A DNA stretch of 64,000 nt from Qiania dongpingensis (GCF_014337195.1 NZ_CP060634.1:62001-126000), one strand, 5' to 3'; shown: positions 34,989 through 44,054, counted from the stretch's first letter. Translations and numbers: made by a program. The notes: generated by a model not told the origin, from the sequence alone.

Positions 34989-36401
34989 ATGTCAGAAGTA
35001 GTGAAAAAACCGGTAAAAATTACCGAGACTATATTGCGAGACGCTCATCAGAGCCTGATCGCGACAAGAATGACCACGGAGCAGATGCTTCCCATTGTTG
35101 ATAAAATGGATAAGATCGGCTATCATGCCGTAGAATGCTGGGGTGGCGCCACCTTTGACGCCAGCCTTCGGTTCCTGAAGGAAGATCCCTGGGAAAGGCT
35201 CCGGAAGCTGAGAGACGGATTTAAGAATACGAAGCTGCAGATGCTGTTTCGCGGACAGAATATCCTGGGATACCGCCATTACGCAGATGATGTAGTGGAA
35301 TATTTTGTACAGAAATCCATTGCAAACGGTATTGACATCATCCGTATTTTTGACTGCCTGAACGATATCCGCAACTTGGAGTGTGCGGTCAAGGCAGCCG
35401 TCAAAGAAAAAGGCCATGCACAGGTAGCCCTTTCCTATACGCTTGGAGAGGCTTATACGCTGGATTACTGGATGGATATCGCAAAGAGAATCGAAGATAT
35501 GGGCGCACATTCCATCTGTATCAAAGATATGGCAGGCCTTCTGGTACCTGCAAAAGCGACTGAGCTGGTTCAGGCGCTTAAGTCCGCGACCAGCCTGCCC
35601 ATCGATCTGCATACCCATTATACCTCCGGCGTTGCTTCCATGACTTATATGAAAGCGGTAGAAGCCGGCTGCGATATCATTGATACGGCTATGTCACCCC
35701 TGGCGATGGGTACGAGCCAGCCGGCGACTGAGGTTATGGTCGAGGCGTTTAAGGATACTCCTTATGATACAGGACTTGATCTGAATAAGCTGTCTGAGAT
35801 TGCCGATTATTTCACGCCGATACGCGAAGAAGCGCTCAAGAGCGGCCTTCTGAATCCTAAGGTTTTGGGCGTAAATGTTAAGACCCTGATGTATCAGGTG
35901 CCCGGCGGTATGCTCAGCAACCTGCTCTCTCAGTTAAAGGACCAGGGAGCAGAGGATAAATACCGGGAAGTTCTGGAGGAAGTTCCGAGAGTGAGGAAGG
36001 ACTTTGGAGAGCCCCCTCTTGTTACGCCTTCCAGCCAGATCGTAGGTACTCAGGCTGTTCTCAATGTTCTGATGGGAGAGCGCTATAAGGTAGCTACTAA
36101 GGAATCCAAAGCTCTGCTGCGGGGCGAATACGGCCAGACAGTGAAACCGATGAATCCCGATGTGATCAAGAAATGTATCGGAGATGAAAAAAGGATTACC
36201 TGCCGTCCTGCCGATCTGATCGAGAATGAGCTGGATAAGATTGAAGCAGAAATGTCCCAGTGGAAGGAGCAGGATGAGGACGTTCTCTCTTATGCTCTGT
36301 TCCCTCAGGTTGCCGTTGATTTCTTTAAATACAGAGAAGCACAGAAGAGCAAAGTTGACCCTGCTGTTGCAGATACGGACAATAAGGCATATCCTGTGTA
36401 A
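34989..36401 (+). CDS. pyruvate/oxaloacetate carboxyltransferase (OadA / transcarboxylase 5S type)
   Basis: 470 residues. A DRE-TIM carboxyltransferase with TETILRDAHQSLIATRM at the start, ECWGGATFDASLRFL, RGQNILGYRHYADD, the metal site IDLHTHYTSGVA and the carboxylated/biotin-site Lys region CIKDMAG. It ends without the C-terminal biotinyl domain found in full OadA, so it must use the separate carrier at 33400, as the 5S subunit of propionibacterial transcarboxylase does. Its presence with an MmdA-type enzyme suggests carboxyl transfer between an acyl-CoA and pyruvate/oxaloacetate. Confidence 0.92.
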   Translation: MSEVVKKPVKITETILRDAHQSLIATRMTTEQMLPIVDKMDKIGYHAVECWGGATFDASLRFLKEDPWERLRKLRDGFKNTKLQMLFRGQNILGYRHYADDVVEYFVQKSIANGIDIIRIFDCLNDIRNLECAVKAAVKEKGHAQVALSYTLGEAYTLDYWMDIAKRIEDMGAHSICIKDMAGLLVPAKATELVQALKSATSLPIDLHTHYTSGVASMTYMKAVEAGCDIIDTAMSPLAMGTSQPATEVMVEAFKDTPYDTGLDLNKLSEIADYFTPIREEALKSGLLNPKVLGVNVKTLMYQVPGGMLSNLLSQLKDQGAEDKYREVLEEVPRVRKDFGEPPLVTPSSQIVGTQAVLNVLMGERYKVATKESKALLRGEYGQTVKPMNPDVIKKCIGDEKRITCRPADLIENELDKIEAEMSQWKEQDEDVLSYALFPQVAVDFFKYREAQKSKVDPAVADTDNKAYPV

Positions 36402-36422
36402 GCATCAAACGAATTTTGAAAG

Positions 36423-36457
36423 AAAGGCCTGGCGTAATATACGGCAGGCCTTTTGTT
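36423..36457 (+). terminator. intrinsic terminator of the decarboxylase operon
   Basis: AAAGGCCTG paired with CAGGCCTTT around a 13-base loop, followed by TTTTG. Confidence 0.88.
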
Positions 36458-36489
36458 AGTAAAAGATGGATTTAGGAGAATTGAGATTG

Positions 36490-37761
36490 ATGGAACAATG
36501 TATGCTGACGAAAAACGGGATACCGGTCTATTCTTATCCGAATCAGCATCTGCACAGTTTCTGCCTGTGCATGTATGTGAAAGCAGGCTCCATGTACGAA
36601 AAAAAGCAGGAAAACGGTATCGCGCATTTTTATGAGCATGTAGTCATCCGCAATATTAACAGCCTCATGAATGGGCAGTTTTATAAAGTCCTGGACAGGT
36701 TTGGCCTTTCCTTCAATGGAGCGACCTATAAGGAATTTGTACAATTCAGTATAAGCGGCGCCGCTGAACATTGGAATGAGGCTGCAGAGATATTTGTAAA
36801 GCTGTTTGAGCCTCTGGCCTTATCGGAAGAGGAAGTTGCAACAGAGCGTAAGCGGGTCAAGGCGGAGATTCGGGAATGCGAGAAGAAAAAGTCTGCAGAA
36901 CGGCGAATGGAAATAGCCGTATGGAAGGGGACTTCCCTGACACAGACCATTGCAGGAAAGAAGAAAAACCTGGAGCGGACAGGAAAGAAAGAGCTGTCTG
37001 AGTACAGAAGACAGTTTTTGTCGTTTGGGAATCTTTTTTTATATGCGACGGGACGGTGCAGCCAGGAAAATCTGGAGTATCTTCGGGAACTCCTGGAACA
37101 GAGCGAATGGTATGATGCCGGGTCGAAAAGGATGAATCTGGCCCCGGTGCCGGAGAACTTTTTTCACCGGAGCATAGAGCCTGTTTTGATAAAGGGCGGT
37201 GAGACAGAGCTGGCTGTATCTTTTGACGTGGACACATCCAGATATACCGACGCGATGCTGTGCTTGTTTTATGATATGCTGTTTGTGGGAGATTACTGTC
37301 CTATGTATCAGGAGCTTTCGGAAAAGACCGGATATATATACAGCTATGATGACCGGTTTGAACGCTATAAGAATCTGGGCAGCCTGCAGCTTAACTATGA
37401 GGTTTCTTCTGGAAAGCTTATGAAAGCCTTTCAGAGAACGATGGAAGTCTTTCGGAAGATGAAGCATTCTCCAGGAAGCCTGGAATACGTCAGGGCGATT
37501 TATGTGGACAACGGGGACATGGCGCTGGATGATGCCGATGATTTCAACTGGAACCGGGCGTATGACTGCCATATACTGGACGAAGAATATCCGGATATCG
37601 AGAAGAAAAAAGAAGCATTTCAAAGGGTGACAGAAGAGGATATGGCGCGGATGGCCAGAGAAATATTCCGACCGGAAAACATGGTGGTGGTAATAAAAGG
37701 GAATAAAAAGAAAATCCCCGTGGAAAAGATAAAAGGGCTGATTCGGACCCTGGCTGAATGA
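36490..37761 (+). CDS. M16 family metallopeptidase (insulinase-like)
   Basis: 423 residues from ATG at 36490 (AGGAG 11 bp upstream); an ATG at 36466 is the alternative. The inverted zinc motif HFYEH (about residue 46) is intact, and a downstream Glu in EEEVATERKRVKAEIRE (about 115) fits the third ligand. A second, catalytically silent half follows, with the RY...Y-type substrate-binding features. It has no signal peptide, so it acts in the cytoplasm, on a small peptide or on a ribosomally made precursor. No precursor peptide or radical-SAM gene is next to it, so a role in peptide maturation is not supported here. Confidence 0.85.
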   Translation: MEQCMLTKNGIPVYSYPNQHLHSFCLCMYVKAGSMYEKKQENGIAHFYEHVVIRNINSLMNGQFYKVLDRFGLSFNGATYKEFVQFSISGAAEHWNEAAEIFVKLFEPLALSEEEVATERKRVKAEIRECEKKKSAERRMEIAVWKGTSLTQTIAGKKKNLERTGKKELSEYRRQFLSFGNLFLYATGRCSQENLEYLRELLEQSEWYDAGSKRMNLAPVPENFFHRSIEPVLIKGGETELAVSFDVDTSRYTDAMLCLFYDMLFVGDYCPMYQELSEKTGYIYSYDDRFERYKNLGSLQLNYEVSSGKLMKAFQRTMEVFRKMKHSPGSLEYVRAIYVDNGDMALDDADDFNWNRAYDCHILDEEYPDIEKKKEAFQRVTEEDMARMAREIFRPENMVVVIKGNKKKIPVEKIKGLIRTLAE

Positions 37762-37787
37762 AATCAATCATTCAGCCAGTTTTTTTT
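37752..37787 (+). terminator. intrinsic terminator overlapping the M16 stop
   Basis: GGCTGAATGA paired with TCATTCAGCC, then AG and eight T. The left arm holds the last codons of the M16 gene, and the right arm lies in the end of the convergent DUF362 gene. Confidence 0.85.
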
Positions 37788-38870
37788 CAGAAATTCTAGG
37801 ATTTCACTGGCCTTTGGGGGGCAGCCTTTTAAAGAACGGCAGAATTTTCCGGTGCAGCGGCCGACGCCGATGAACCCAGATCGATTCCGGCAGCCCTGCC
37901 CGATGGCGATTGGTGAAGCTTTAAGCTGTTTTTTTAAGAGACCGGCTTCATCCAGCCGGTTCAGGGCATGGATCAAAGAGCCGTAGCAGGCGCTGCAGGC
38001 ATTTTCAGGACAGATGTATTGGGCCAGGGCTTCTACCCTTCTGGACGGTTTCGGAGAGAAATCAGGTTCAGAGGGCTGGTTCAGCATATGGATTTCTGCC
38101 TGTGAAAGATCAGAGGAACCGACTCCAAGCTTTTCCGCCATTCGGATATAGGGAACCTCGTCTAAGGAAAAACCCATGGTGTCGCATACAAAGGCGTCGC
38201 AGAGCACCGGGTCTGTGAAGCCAAGGATCCGGTCCATGGGAACTGGATTTCCGCCTTCTTCAAAATCCAGATCTCCGCATATATTGTCCACCAGAATAAA
38301 GTCGTTTCTGGCAATCGTATTTAAGTGTGCGATTGGTTTATGCAGCCCAAGAGTATGGAAGCGCCGCTTTTCACTGTTGGGTATGACTCCCTTATTGTTT
38401 TTCAGCGCACAGGTGATCGTGGTCTGGCAGTGTCCTTTCAGCACAGGCATATTGATCACGAAGTCTGAGGAAACGGCTGTGTCGCACAGCTTGATCTTCA
38501 TGCCGGCCGCGTCATATTCCTGAAATCTGTCTTTTTGGAGATCGATGAGCGGGATTTGATGAAGCTCCGAGATTCTGTCATAGCCGGCCGCGCGGAATGC
38601 CCGTTCTGTGCTGTCCCCGACCCAGGAGCCTTCCATAATACGGATACGGGAAAATCCCTGCTCTTTTAAATATTCGATGGTGCCCTCCAGAAGCTCTGCA
38701 TGAGTGGTAGCTCCTGAAGAGGGAGATTTGGCCACCGCCAGATTGGGTTTGAGGCTGATGACGGCTTTTCTGTTTCCGATCATGCCGGCCAAGTCCGCCG
38801 CATGCAGCAGTGACTTGGTCATCTCCCGGTAATCAGAGCCGTGAATCATGAATATATCGTTTTTTTTCAT
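37764..38870 (-). CDS. DUF362 domain protein with C-terminal Cys-rich region
   Basis: 368 residues with GGAGG upstream of the start. The DUF362 part (about 1-260) has KPNLAVAKSPSSGATTH and MPVLKGHCQTTITCALKNNKG. The C-terminal part is rich in Cys (CPENACSACYG, GQGCRN, GRCTGKFCRSLKGCPP), consistent with an iron-sulfur cluster but not a regular 4Fe-4S ferredoxin pair. Family members are thought to be redox proteins of anaerobes; no function is established for this one. It is convergent with the M16 gene (2 bp apart). Confidence 0.85.
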   Translation of the reverse strand: MKKNDIFMIHGSDYREMTKSLLHAADLAGMIGNRKAVISLKPNLAVAKSPSSGATTHAELLEGTIEYLKEQGFSRIRIMEGSWVGDSTERAFRAAGYDRISELHQIPLIDLQKDRFQEYDAAGMKIKLCDTAVSSDFVINMPVLKGHCQTTITCALKNNKGVIPNSEKRRFHTLGLHKPIAHLNTIARNDFILVDNICGDLDFEEGGNPVPMDRILGFTDPVLCDAFVCDTMGFSLDEVPYIRMAEKLGVGSSDLSQAEIHMLNQPSEPDFSPKPSRRVEALAQYICPENACSACYGSLIHALNRLDEAGLLKKQLKASPIAIGQGCRNRSGFIGVGRCTGKFCRSLKGCPPKASEILEFLKKNWLND

Positions 38871-38897
38871 TGGGAAGCCTCCTTCTGCATTTCTTTT

Positions 38898-38926
38898 ATT
38901 TTAATGGAATCCGAATAGAATTACAA
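38898..38926 (-). promoter_or_regulatory. promoter of the DUF362 gene
   Basis: TTGTAA, a 17-bp spacer and TAAAAT on the minus strand. It stands back to back with the plus-strand promoter at 38943. Confidence 0.6.
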
Positions 38927-38942
38927 GCGCAGAAAGAACTGT

Positions 38943-38971
38943 TTGACGGGATTCCCCTTTTGAAATATAAT
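38943..38971 (+). promoter_or_regulatory. promoter of the flavoprotein-cmk-ispH-S1 operon
   Basis: TTGACG, a 17-bp spacer and perfect TATAAT, 35 bp before the ATG at 39006. Confidence 0.72.
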
Positions 38972-39005
38972 TAATAGCATCTGTGTACAGACAGGAGGGC
39001 CTTGT

Positions 39006-40310
39006 ATGAAAAGGATCATAGTAGTCGGAGGCGGCGCGGCGGGCATGATGGCAGCTATTGGAGCGGCGGAAAAAAAGAACCAGGTGATTCTTTTGGAGAA
39101 AAATGAGAAGCTGGGAAAAAAGCTTTTCATAACCGGGAAAGGGCGCTGCAATGTGACAAACGATTGTGATGTGGAAACTCTTTTGTCCCATGTGGTCACG
39201 AATTCTAAATTTTTATACAGCGCTTTTTATGGCTTTTCCAGTCGGGATATGAAGGACTTTCTGGAAACTCGCGGGCTCAGACTTAAGACAGAGAGGGGAA
39301 ATCGTGTGTTTCCGTTATCTGATCATTCTTCCGATGTGATCGCCTGTCTGGAGAGGGAGCTGAAGAGGCTTAGGGTGGAAGTGAGGCTTCGGGAGGCTGT
39401 AAAAGAAATCGTTATGGAAGACGCGGCGGAAGAAGCTGAGTCCGGAAATAAAGATTCAAAGAGGATAAAAGGAGTTCTGACAGACAGGGGAGAATTCTGC
39501 GGGGCAGATGCGGTGATCTTGGCCACGGGAGGCCTGTCCTATGCCTCTACCGGGTCCACGGGGGACGGATACCGGTTTGCCAGCGCCGCCGGGCATACGA
39601 TAACGGAGCTTTCGCCGGCGCTGGTGCCTTTTGAAGCGGAGGAGGAATGGGTCAAAGAACTTCAGGGGCTGTCTCTGAGGAATGTCAGCCTGAAGATCAG
39701 CAGCGGGAAAAAGGTTCTGTATGAAGAGTTCGGAGAGATGCTGTTCACTCATTATGGGGTAAGCGGACCGGCTGTCTTAAGCGGAAGCAGTATTGTGACC
39801 AGGCAGATCCGGAAAGTTCCTCTTCTTTTGAGTATCGATCTGAAGCCCGCCCTGTCCAGGGAACAGCTTGATCATCGAATTTTGAGAGATTTTGGAGAAG
39901 CAAAGAACCGGCAGTTTAAAAATTCTCTGGGAAGCCTCTATCCTTCCAAATTGATTCCTGTTATAATAAAAAGAAGCGGTATTTCCGGGGATAAACGAGT
40001 CAATGAGATTTCCAGGGAGGAACGGGAGACGCTTGTCAGTCTCACGAAAGCATTTACCGTTACCTTGACAGGGCTTCGTGATTATAAGGAAGCAATCATC
40101 ACACAGGGTGGTGTGAAGGTACGGGAGATCGATCCCGCCACAATGGAGTCCCGGCTCGTCCGGGGACTGTATTTTGCCGGCGAAATGCTGGATCTGGATG
40201 CGGTGACCGGCGGTTATAATCTTCAGATAGCCTGGTCAACAGGATATGCGGCGGGACAGAGCGCCGGCGGGCAGGATGCAGGCTGCCAGTCTGAAAGAAT
40301 AGAGCAGTGA
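39006..40310 (+). CDS. HI0933-type NAD(P)/FAD-dependent oxidoreductase (YhiN family)
   Basis: 434 residues. The FAD-binding loop IIVVGGGAAGMMAAIGAA starts at residue 4, followed by GKKLFITGKGRCNVTN, the hallmark of this family, and ATGGLSYASTGSTGDGY. The C-terminus has LYFAGEMLDLDAVTGGYNLQ. The family is near universal in Clostridia, its true substrate is not firmly known, and it often precedes cmk as here. First gene of an operon with cmk, ispH and S1. Confidence 0.92.
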   Translation: MKRIIVVGGGAAGMMAAIGAAEKKNQVILLEKNEKLGKKLFITGKGRCNVTNDCDVETLLSHVVTNSKFLYSAFYGFSSRDMKDFLETRGLRLKTERGNRVFPLSDHSSDVIACLERELKRLRVEVRLREAVKEIVMEDAAEEAESGNKDSKRIKGVLTDRGEFCGADAVILATGGLSYASTGSTGDGYRFASAAGHTITELSPALVPFEAEEEWVKELQGLSLRNVSLKISSGKKVLYEEFGEMLFTHYGVSGPAVLSGSSIVTRQIRKVPLLLSIDLKPALSREQLDHRILRDFGEAKNRQFKNSLGSLYPSKLIPVIIKRSGISGDKRVNEISREERETLVSLTKAFTVTLTGLRDYKEAIITQGGVKVREIDPATMESRLVRGLYFAGEMLDLDAVTGGYNLQIAWSTGYAAGQSAGGQDAGCQSERIEQ

Positions 40311-40325
40311 GAAAGGATAGGGCAC

Positions 40326-40994
40326 ATGAGTATCAACATTGCCATTGACGGGCCCGCGGGGGCCGGAAAGAGCACCATTGCAAAGCTGGTGGCGAAGAAG
40401 CTCGGCTTTGTTTATGTGGATACGGGCGCTATGTACCGCGCCATGGGGATATATTTTGTGAAAAAGGGGATATCGCCGGACAATGAAGTCTCCATTGGAA
40501 AAGCCTGCGGAGATGTGGATATTTCCATTGTATATAAGGATGGAGTCCAGCAGGTGTTCTTAAACGGCGAGAACGTGACCGGACTTTTGCGGACAGAGGA
40601 TGCGGGAAAGATGGCTTCCGCCGTGTCGGGATATCTGCCGGTGAGAGAAAAACTGGTGGAGCTGCAGCAGAAGCTGGCCGCGTCGGAGAATGTGGTGATG
40701 GACGGAAGAGATATCGGAACTGTTGTGCTTCCGAAGGCAGATTTGAAGGTTTATCTGACCGCAAGCGTGGAAACAAGAGCAAAAAGAAGATTTCTGGAAT
40801 TGACAGAAAAGGGGATTCCCTGTAATATAAAAGAAATTGAAAAAGACATAGAAGAAAGAGACTACCGGGATATGCACCGCGAAAACTCTCCTCTCAGGAG
40901 GACGGAGGATGCTGTCTATCTGGATTCTTCGGATATGGACATCGGTCAGGTAGTGGAAGCGATACTGGAAAAATTAAAAAGCAAAGAAGGTTAG
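40326..40994 (+). CDS. cmk: cytidylate kinase
   Basis: 222 residues. It phosphorylates CMP and dCMP. The P-loop IAIDGPAGAGKSTIAKLVAK starts at residue 4, VYVDTGAMYRA follows, and the family blocks VMDGRDIGTVVLP and RDYRDMHRENSPL are present. 15 bp after the flavoprotein gene and 7 bp before ispH. Confidence 0.97.
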   Translation: MSINIAIDGPAGAGKSTIAKLVAKKLGFVYVDTGAMYRAMGIYFVKKGISPDNEVSIGKACGDVDISIVYKDGVQQVFLNGENVTGLLRTEDAGKMASAVSGYLPVREKLVELQQKLAASENVVMDGRDIGTVVLPKADLKVYLTASVETRAKRRFLELTEKGIPCNIKEIEKDIEERDYRDMHRENSPLRRTEDAVYLDSSDMDIGQVVEAILEKLKSKEG

Positions 40995-41001
40995 GCATTT
41001 C

Positions 41002-41868
41002 ATGAAAGTAGTGGTAGCGAAGACCGCGGGATTCTGTTTTGGAGTGAAGCGGGCAGTTGACACCGTTTATGAACAGGCGGCCCGGGCGGAGGAAAATGAA
41101 AAGGAGAAGCCTATCTATACATATGGCCCTATCATCCACAATGAAGAGGTGGTCCGCGACCTGGAGGAAAAGGGGGTCCGCGTCCTAAACAGTGAAGAAG
41201 AGATCGGGAAGCTGTCAGGCGGTACCGTGATCATCCGGTCCCATGGGGTCAGCGAGAGGGTATATGAGCTTCTCGAAAGACAGGGTGTGAATGTGGTTGA
41301 CGCTACTTGCCCTTTCGTGAAGAAAATCCACAGGATCGTCAAAGAAGAGTCTGAAAAAGGAAAGACGATCGTGATCGTGGGAAGCGGGAACCATCCGGAA
41401 GTGGAGGGAATCCGCGGCTGGTGCAGCAAAGAGGCTTTTGTGGTGGAAACGCCGGAAGAGGCGGAAAAGCTTAGATTTCCGGAAGGGACAAAGCTTTGTA
41501 TCGTGTCACAGACGACATTTAATTACAATAAATTTCAAGTTTTAGTTGAAATAATATTAAAAAAGAGTTATGATAGTATCGTTGTGAATACTATCTGCAG
41601 TGCTACCCATGAACGTCAGGCAGAAGCAAGGCAGCTCGCCTCCAAAATTGATGTGATGCTGGTAATCGGCGGAAAGCACAGCTCTAATACCCAGAAGCTA
41701 TTTGAAATCTGCAGAAAGGAATGCAACAATACTTACTATATTCAGACTATCCGGGATTTGCAGGAGCAATGGCTGGAGGGCAGACGAAGCGTAGGTATTA
41801 CAGCGGGGGCATCCACCCCGAATCATATCATAGAGGAGGTTCATAGGAATGTCAGAATTAAGTTTTGA
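41002..41868 (+). CDS. ispH: 4-hydroxy-3-methylbut-2-enyl diphosphate reductase IspH
   Basis: 288 residues. IspH makes isopentenyl and dimethylallyl diphosphate in the last step of the MEP pathway with a 4Fe-4S cluster. The three cluster cysteines are seen in AGFCFGVKRAVD (about 12), DATCPFVKKIH (about 96) and NTICSATHERQ (about 196). HSSNT and GASTPNHIIEEV are further family blocks. It overlaps the S1 gene by 20 bp in another frame. In many Clostridia the two are one fused protein; here each has its own complete reading frame. Confidence 0.96.
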   Translation: MKVVVAKTAGFCFGVKRAVDTVYEQAARAEENEKEKPIYTYGPIIHNEEVVRDLEEKGVRVLNSEEEIGKLSGGTVIIRSHGVSERVYELLERQGVNVVDATCPFVKKIHRIVKEESEKGKTIVIVGSGNHPEVEGIRGWCSKEAFVVETPEEAEKLRFPEGTKLCIVSQTTFNYNKFQVLVEIILKKSYDSIVVNTICSATHERQAEARQLASKIDVMLVIGGKHSSNTQKLFEICRKECNNTYYIQTIRDLQEQWLEGRRSVGITAGASTPNHIIEEVHRNVRIKF

Positions 41869-42964
41869 GCAATTACTGGAAGAATCATTGAAAACAATCA
41901 GAACAGGAGAGGTAGTCACTGGCACAGTTATCGGTGTTAAAGAAGATGAGATCATCTTAAATATAGGTTACAAGTCAGACGGCATCATCAGCAAGAATGA
42001 ATATACGAATGACTCCTCTTTGGATCTTACTAGTGTCGTAAATGTAGGCGACGAAATGGAAGCCAAAGTCCTGAAGGTAAACGACGGCGAGGGACAGGTG
42101 CTCCTGTCATACAAGAGGCTGGCCGTTGACCGCGGGAACAAGCGTCTGGAAGAAGCATTCAACAGCGGAGAGATCCTGACTGCTAAGGTGGTCCAGGTAC
42201 TTGACGGCGGGCTCAGCGTGAATGTGGACGGCGCCAGAGTATTCATACCGGCGAGCCTTGTATCCGATTCTTATGAGAAGAATCTGGACAAGTACGCTGA
42301 CCAGGAGATTGAATTTGTCATCACGGAGTTCAATCCCAGGAAGAGAAGGATCATCGGCAACCGCAAACAGCTGCTCATGGCGAAGAAAGCAGAGATGCAG
42401 AAAGAGTTGTTTGAGCGCATTGAGGTTGGACAGACAGTAGAGGGTATTGTGAAGAACATCACGGATTTCGGCGCGTTCATCGATTTGGGCGGCGCTGACG
42501 GGTTGCTTCACATTTCAGAAATGTCCTGGGGCCGTGTGGAGAACCCGAAAAAGGTCTTCAAGGTCGGTGAAGAAATCAGGGCATTCATTAAAGATATCAA
42601 TGGTGACAAGATTGCACTCAGTCTTAAGTTCCCTGAGGAAAATCCTTGGGTTCGCGCAGCTGAGAATTATGCGGTGGGCAATATCGTGACGGGCCGAGTA
42701 GCCAGGATGACCGATTTCGGCGCATTCGTAGAATTGGAACCCGGTATCGATGCATTGCTCCACGTATCCCAGATTTCCAGACAGCATGTGGAAAAGCCTT
42801 CCGATGTACTTGCCATTGGAGAGGAAATCGAAGCCAAAGTTGTGGATTTCAATGGGGAAGACAAAAAGATCAGCCTGAGCATGAAGGTGCTGGAAGCACC
42901 TGCAGAACCGGTAGCAGATGAATTCATAGAGGAATCCGGCGAAGAGGCAATGACTGAAGAATAA
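41849..42964 (+). CDS. rpsA: S1 RNA-binding domain protein (ribosomal protein S1 homologue)
   Basis: 371 residues with four S1 domains, starting about residues 16, 100, 190 and 275. The last two carry the strongest motifs (NITDFGAFIDLGGADGLLHI and RMTDFGAFVELEPGIDALLH). The C-terminus is acidic. An excellent GAGGAGG site lies 9 bp before the ATG, so it is translated independently although it overlaps ispH by 20 bp. The role is mRNA binding on the ribosome. The usual Gram-negative protein has six domains; Firmicute S1 homologues commonly have four. Confidence 0.93.
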   Translation: MSELSFEQLLEESLKTIRTGEVVTGTVIGVKEDEIILNIGYKSDGIISKNEYTNDSSLDLTSVVNVGDEMEAKVLKVNDGEGQVLLSYKRLAVDRGNKRLEEAFNSGEILTAKVVQVLDGGLSVNVDGARVFIPASLVSDSYEKNLDKYADQEIEFVITEFNPRKRRIIGNRKQLLMAKKAEMQKELFERIEVGQTVEGIVKNITDFGAFIDLGGADGLLHISEMSWGRVENPKKVFKVGEEIRAFIKDINGDKIALSLKFPEENPWVRAAENYAVGNIVTGRVARMTDFGAFVELEPGIDALLHVSQISRQHVEKPSDVLAIGEEIEAKVVDFNGEDKKISLSMKVLEAPAEPVADEFIEESGEEAMTEE

Positions 42965-42980
42965 TGATGCGATAGCGACG

Positions 42981-43013
42981 ACGCCTTTGGAAAGATTTTC
43001 CAGAGGCGTTTTG
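42981..43013 (+). terminator. intrinsic terminator after S1
   Basis: ACGCCTTTGG paired with CCAGAGGCGT (one G-U pair), then TTTTGTTTC. Confidence 0.87.
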
Positions 43014-43030
43014 TTTCTTACGTAATACAA

Positions 43031-43059
43031 TTGACAAAATAATTGGTTTTTTGTATAAT
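43031..43059 (+). promoter_or_regulatory. consensus sigma-A promoter of the guanidine-hydrolase/Opp cluster
   Basis: Perfect TTGACA, a 17-bp spacer and perfect TATAAT, the strongest promoter in the window. The transcript start near 43066 gives a leader of about 50 nt before 43117. Confidence 0.85.
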
Positions 43060-43116
43060 TATTCATTGGGTGCATTTGCGCCTGTGTTTGGAAAATTTGG
43101 GAAAGAGGTGGGATGT

Positions 43117-44043
43117 ATGTATGGAATAACAGAAGGAAGCTTCCGCGACGATATGCCGCGGCTTTATGGCGATTGGGGCGTGGATTCCGAGATAGGAAAG
43201 CTTCGGGCGGTGCTCATGCGCCGGGCAGGCAGGGAAATAGAAGGCATAGAAGATCCGAAAGCCATGGCAATGAAAGAAAACTGGGATCCAGAAAAGGTTC
43301 GTTACCAGCAGGACGTGCTTGCGGATATTTACAGAAACAACGGTGTAGCGGTCCATTACATAGAGGAAATGGGAGACGCTTATCCCAACGGGATCTATGC
43401 GAGGGACCTTGTCCTTATGACTCCCGAGGGTGCAGTTGTAGCCCGTCCCGCGGCAGAATGCCGTGTGGGAGAAGAAGTGTATGCGGCGAGACAACTGTCG
43501 AAGCTGGGTGTACCAATCATAAAAACCATCCATGGAACCGGTATATTTGACGGAGCTTGTCTTTTGTGGATGGATGCAGAGACCTGCATGCTGGGGTATG
43601 GCCTGCGCTGCAACCAATCCGGTATGGAACAGATAGAAGCGGAGCTGAAAGCCATGGGGGTGAAGCACGTTATCAAAGTGGAGATTCCCAGAGGAATGGC
43701 ACATTTGGACAGCTTTATGGCGTTTGTGGATTACAGAACGGCCCTGGTGCTGCGGATGGCGGCGCCGAATACCGTATATACGGAGCTCGAAAAACGGGAT
43801 TTTAATATCGTCGATATTCCGGATCTGGGAGAGTTTGCAGGGTTTTGCCAGAATCTGGTCGCGCTGGAGCCGGGAAAAATCGTGATGCCCACCGGCTGCC
43901 CTAAGACAGTGGCTGCTCTGGAGAAAGCCGGAGTGGAAGTGATCCAGACTGATGTCAGCGAGGTAATGAAGGGCAATGGCGCGATTCATTGCATGACGGC
44001 CTTTTTAAAACGTGATAGCGTCCCCCTGTATCTGCCCGAATGA
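43117..44043 (+). CDS. guanidine-modifying superfamily hydrolase (arginine deiminase/DDAH-like), copy 1
   Basis: 308 residues from ATG at 43117 (GAGGTGGG upstream). The pentein fold is shown by MPRLYGDWGVDSEIGKLR, ARDLVLMTPEGAVVARPA, GIFDGACLLWMD, MAHLDSF (catalytic His about 196) and the C-terminal NGAIHCMTAFLKRD with the nucleophilic Cys (about 292). Classical arginine deiminase has EGGD where this protein has FDGA, so the substrate may not be free arginine. Likely acts by a Cys-amidino intermediate on a guanidine group. Related to the copy at 53473; the two flank an Opp-type importer and a metallopeptidase. Confidence 0.82.
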   Translation: MYGITEGSFRDDMPRLYGDWGVDSEIGKLRAVLMRRAGREIEGIEDPKAMAMKENWDPEKVRYQQDVLADIYRNNGVAVHYIEEMGDAYPNGIYARDLVLMTPEGAVVARPAAECRVGEEVYAARQLSKLGVPIIKTIHGTGIFDGACLLWMDAETCMLGYGLRCNQSGMEQIEAELKAMGVKHVIKVEIPRGMAHLDSFMAFVDYRTALVLRMAAPNTVYTELEKRDFNIVDIPDLGEFAGFCQNLVALEPGKIVMPTGCPKTVAALEKAGVEVIQTDVSEVMKGNGAIHCMTAFLKRDSVPLYLPE

Positions 44044-44054
44044 CCCGGTTAGGG

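Noticed and set aside
36490..37761. M16 peptidase as the maturation protease of a ribosomally made peptide
   Set aside because: No precursor peptide, radical-SAM or export gene is adjacent; the motif alone does not support that role.
43063..43989. Open frame of 308 codons antisense to the first guanidine-type hydrolase
   Set aside because: Antisense to a clear gene with catalytic motifs; the minus-strand peptide is rich in His, Cys and Arg and resembles no protein.
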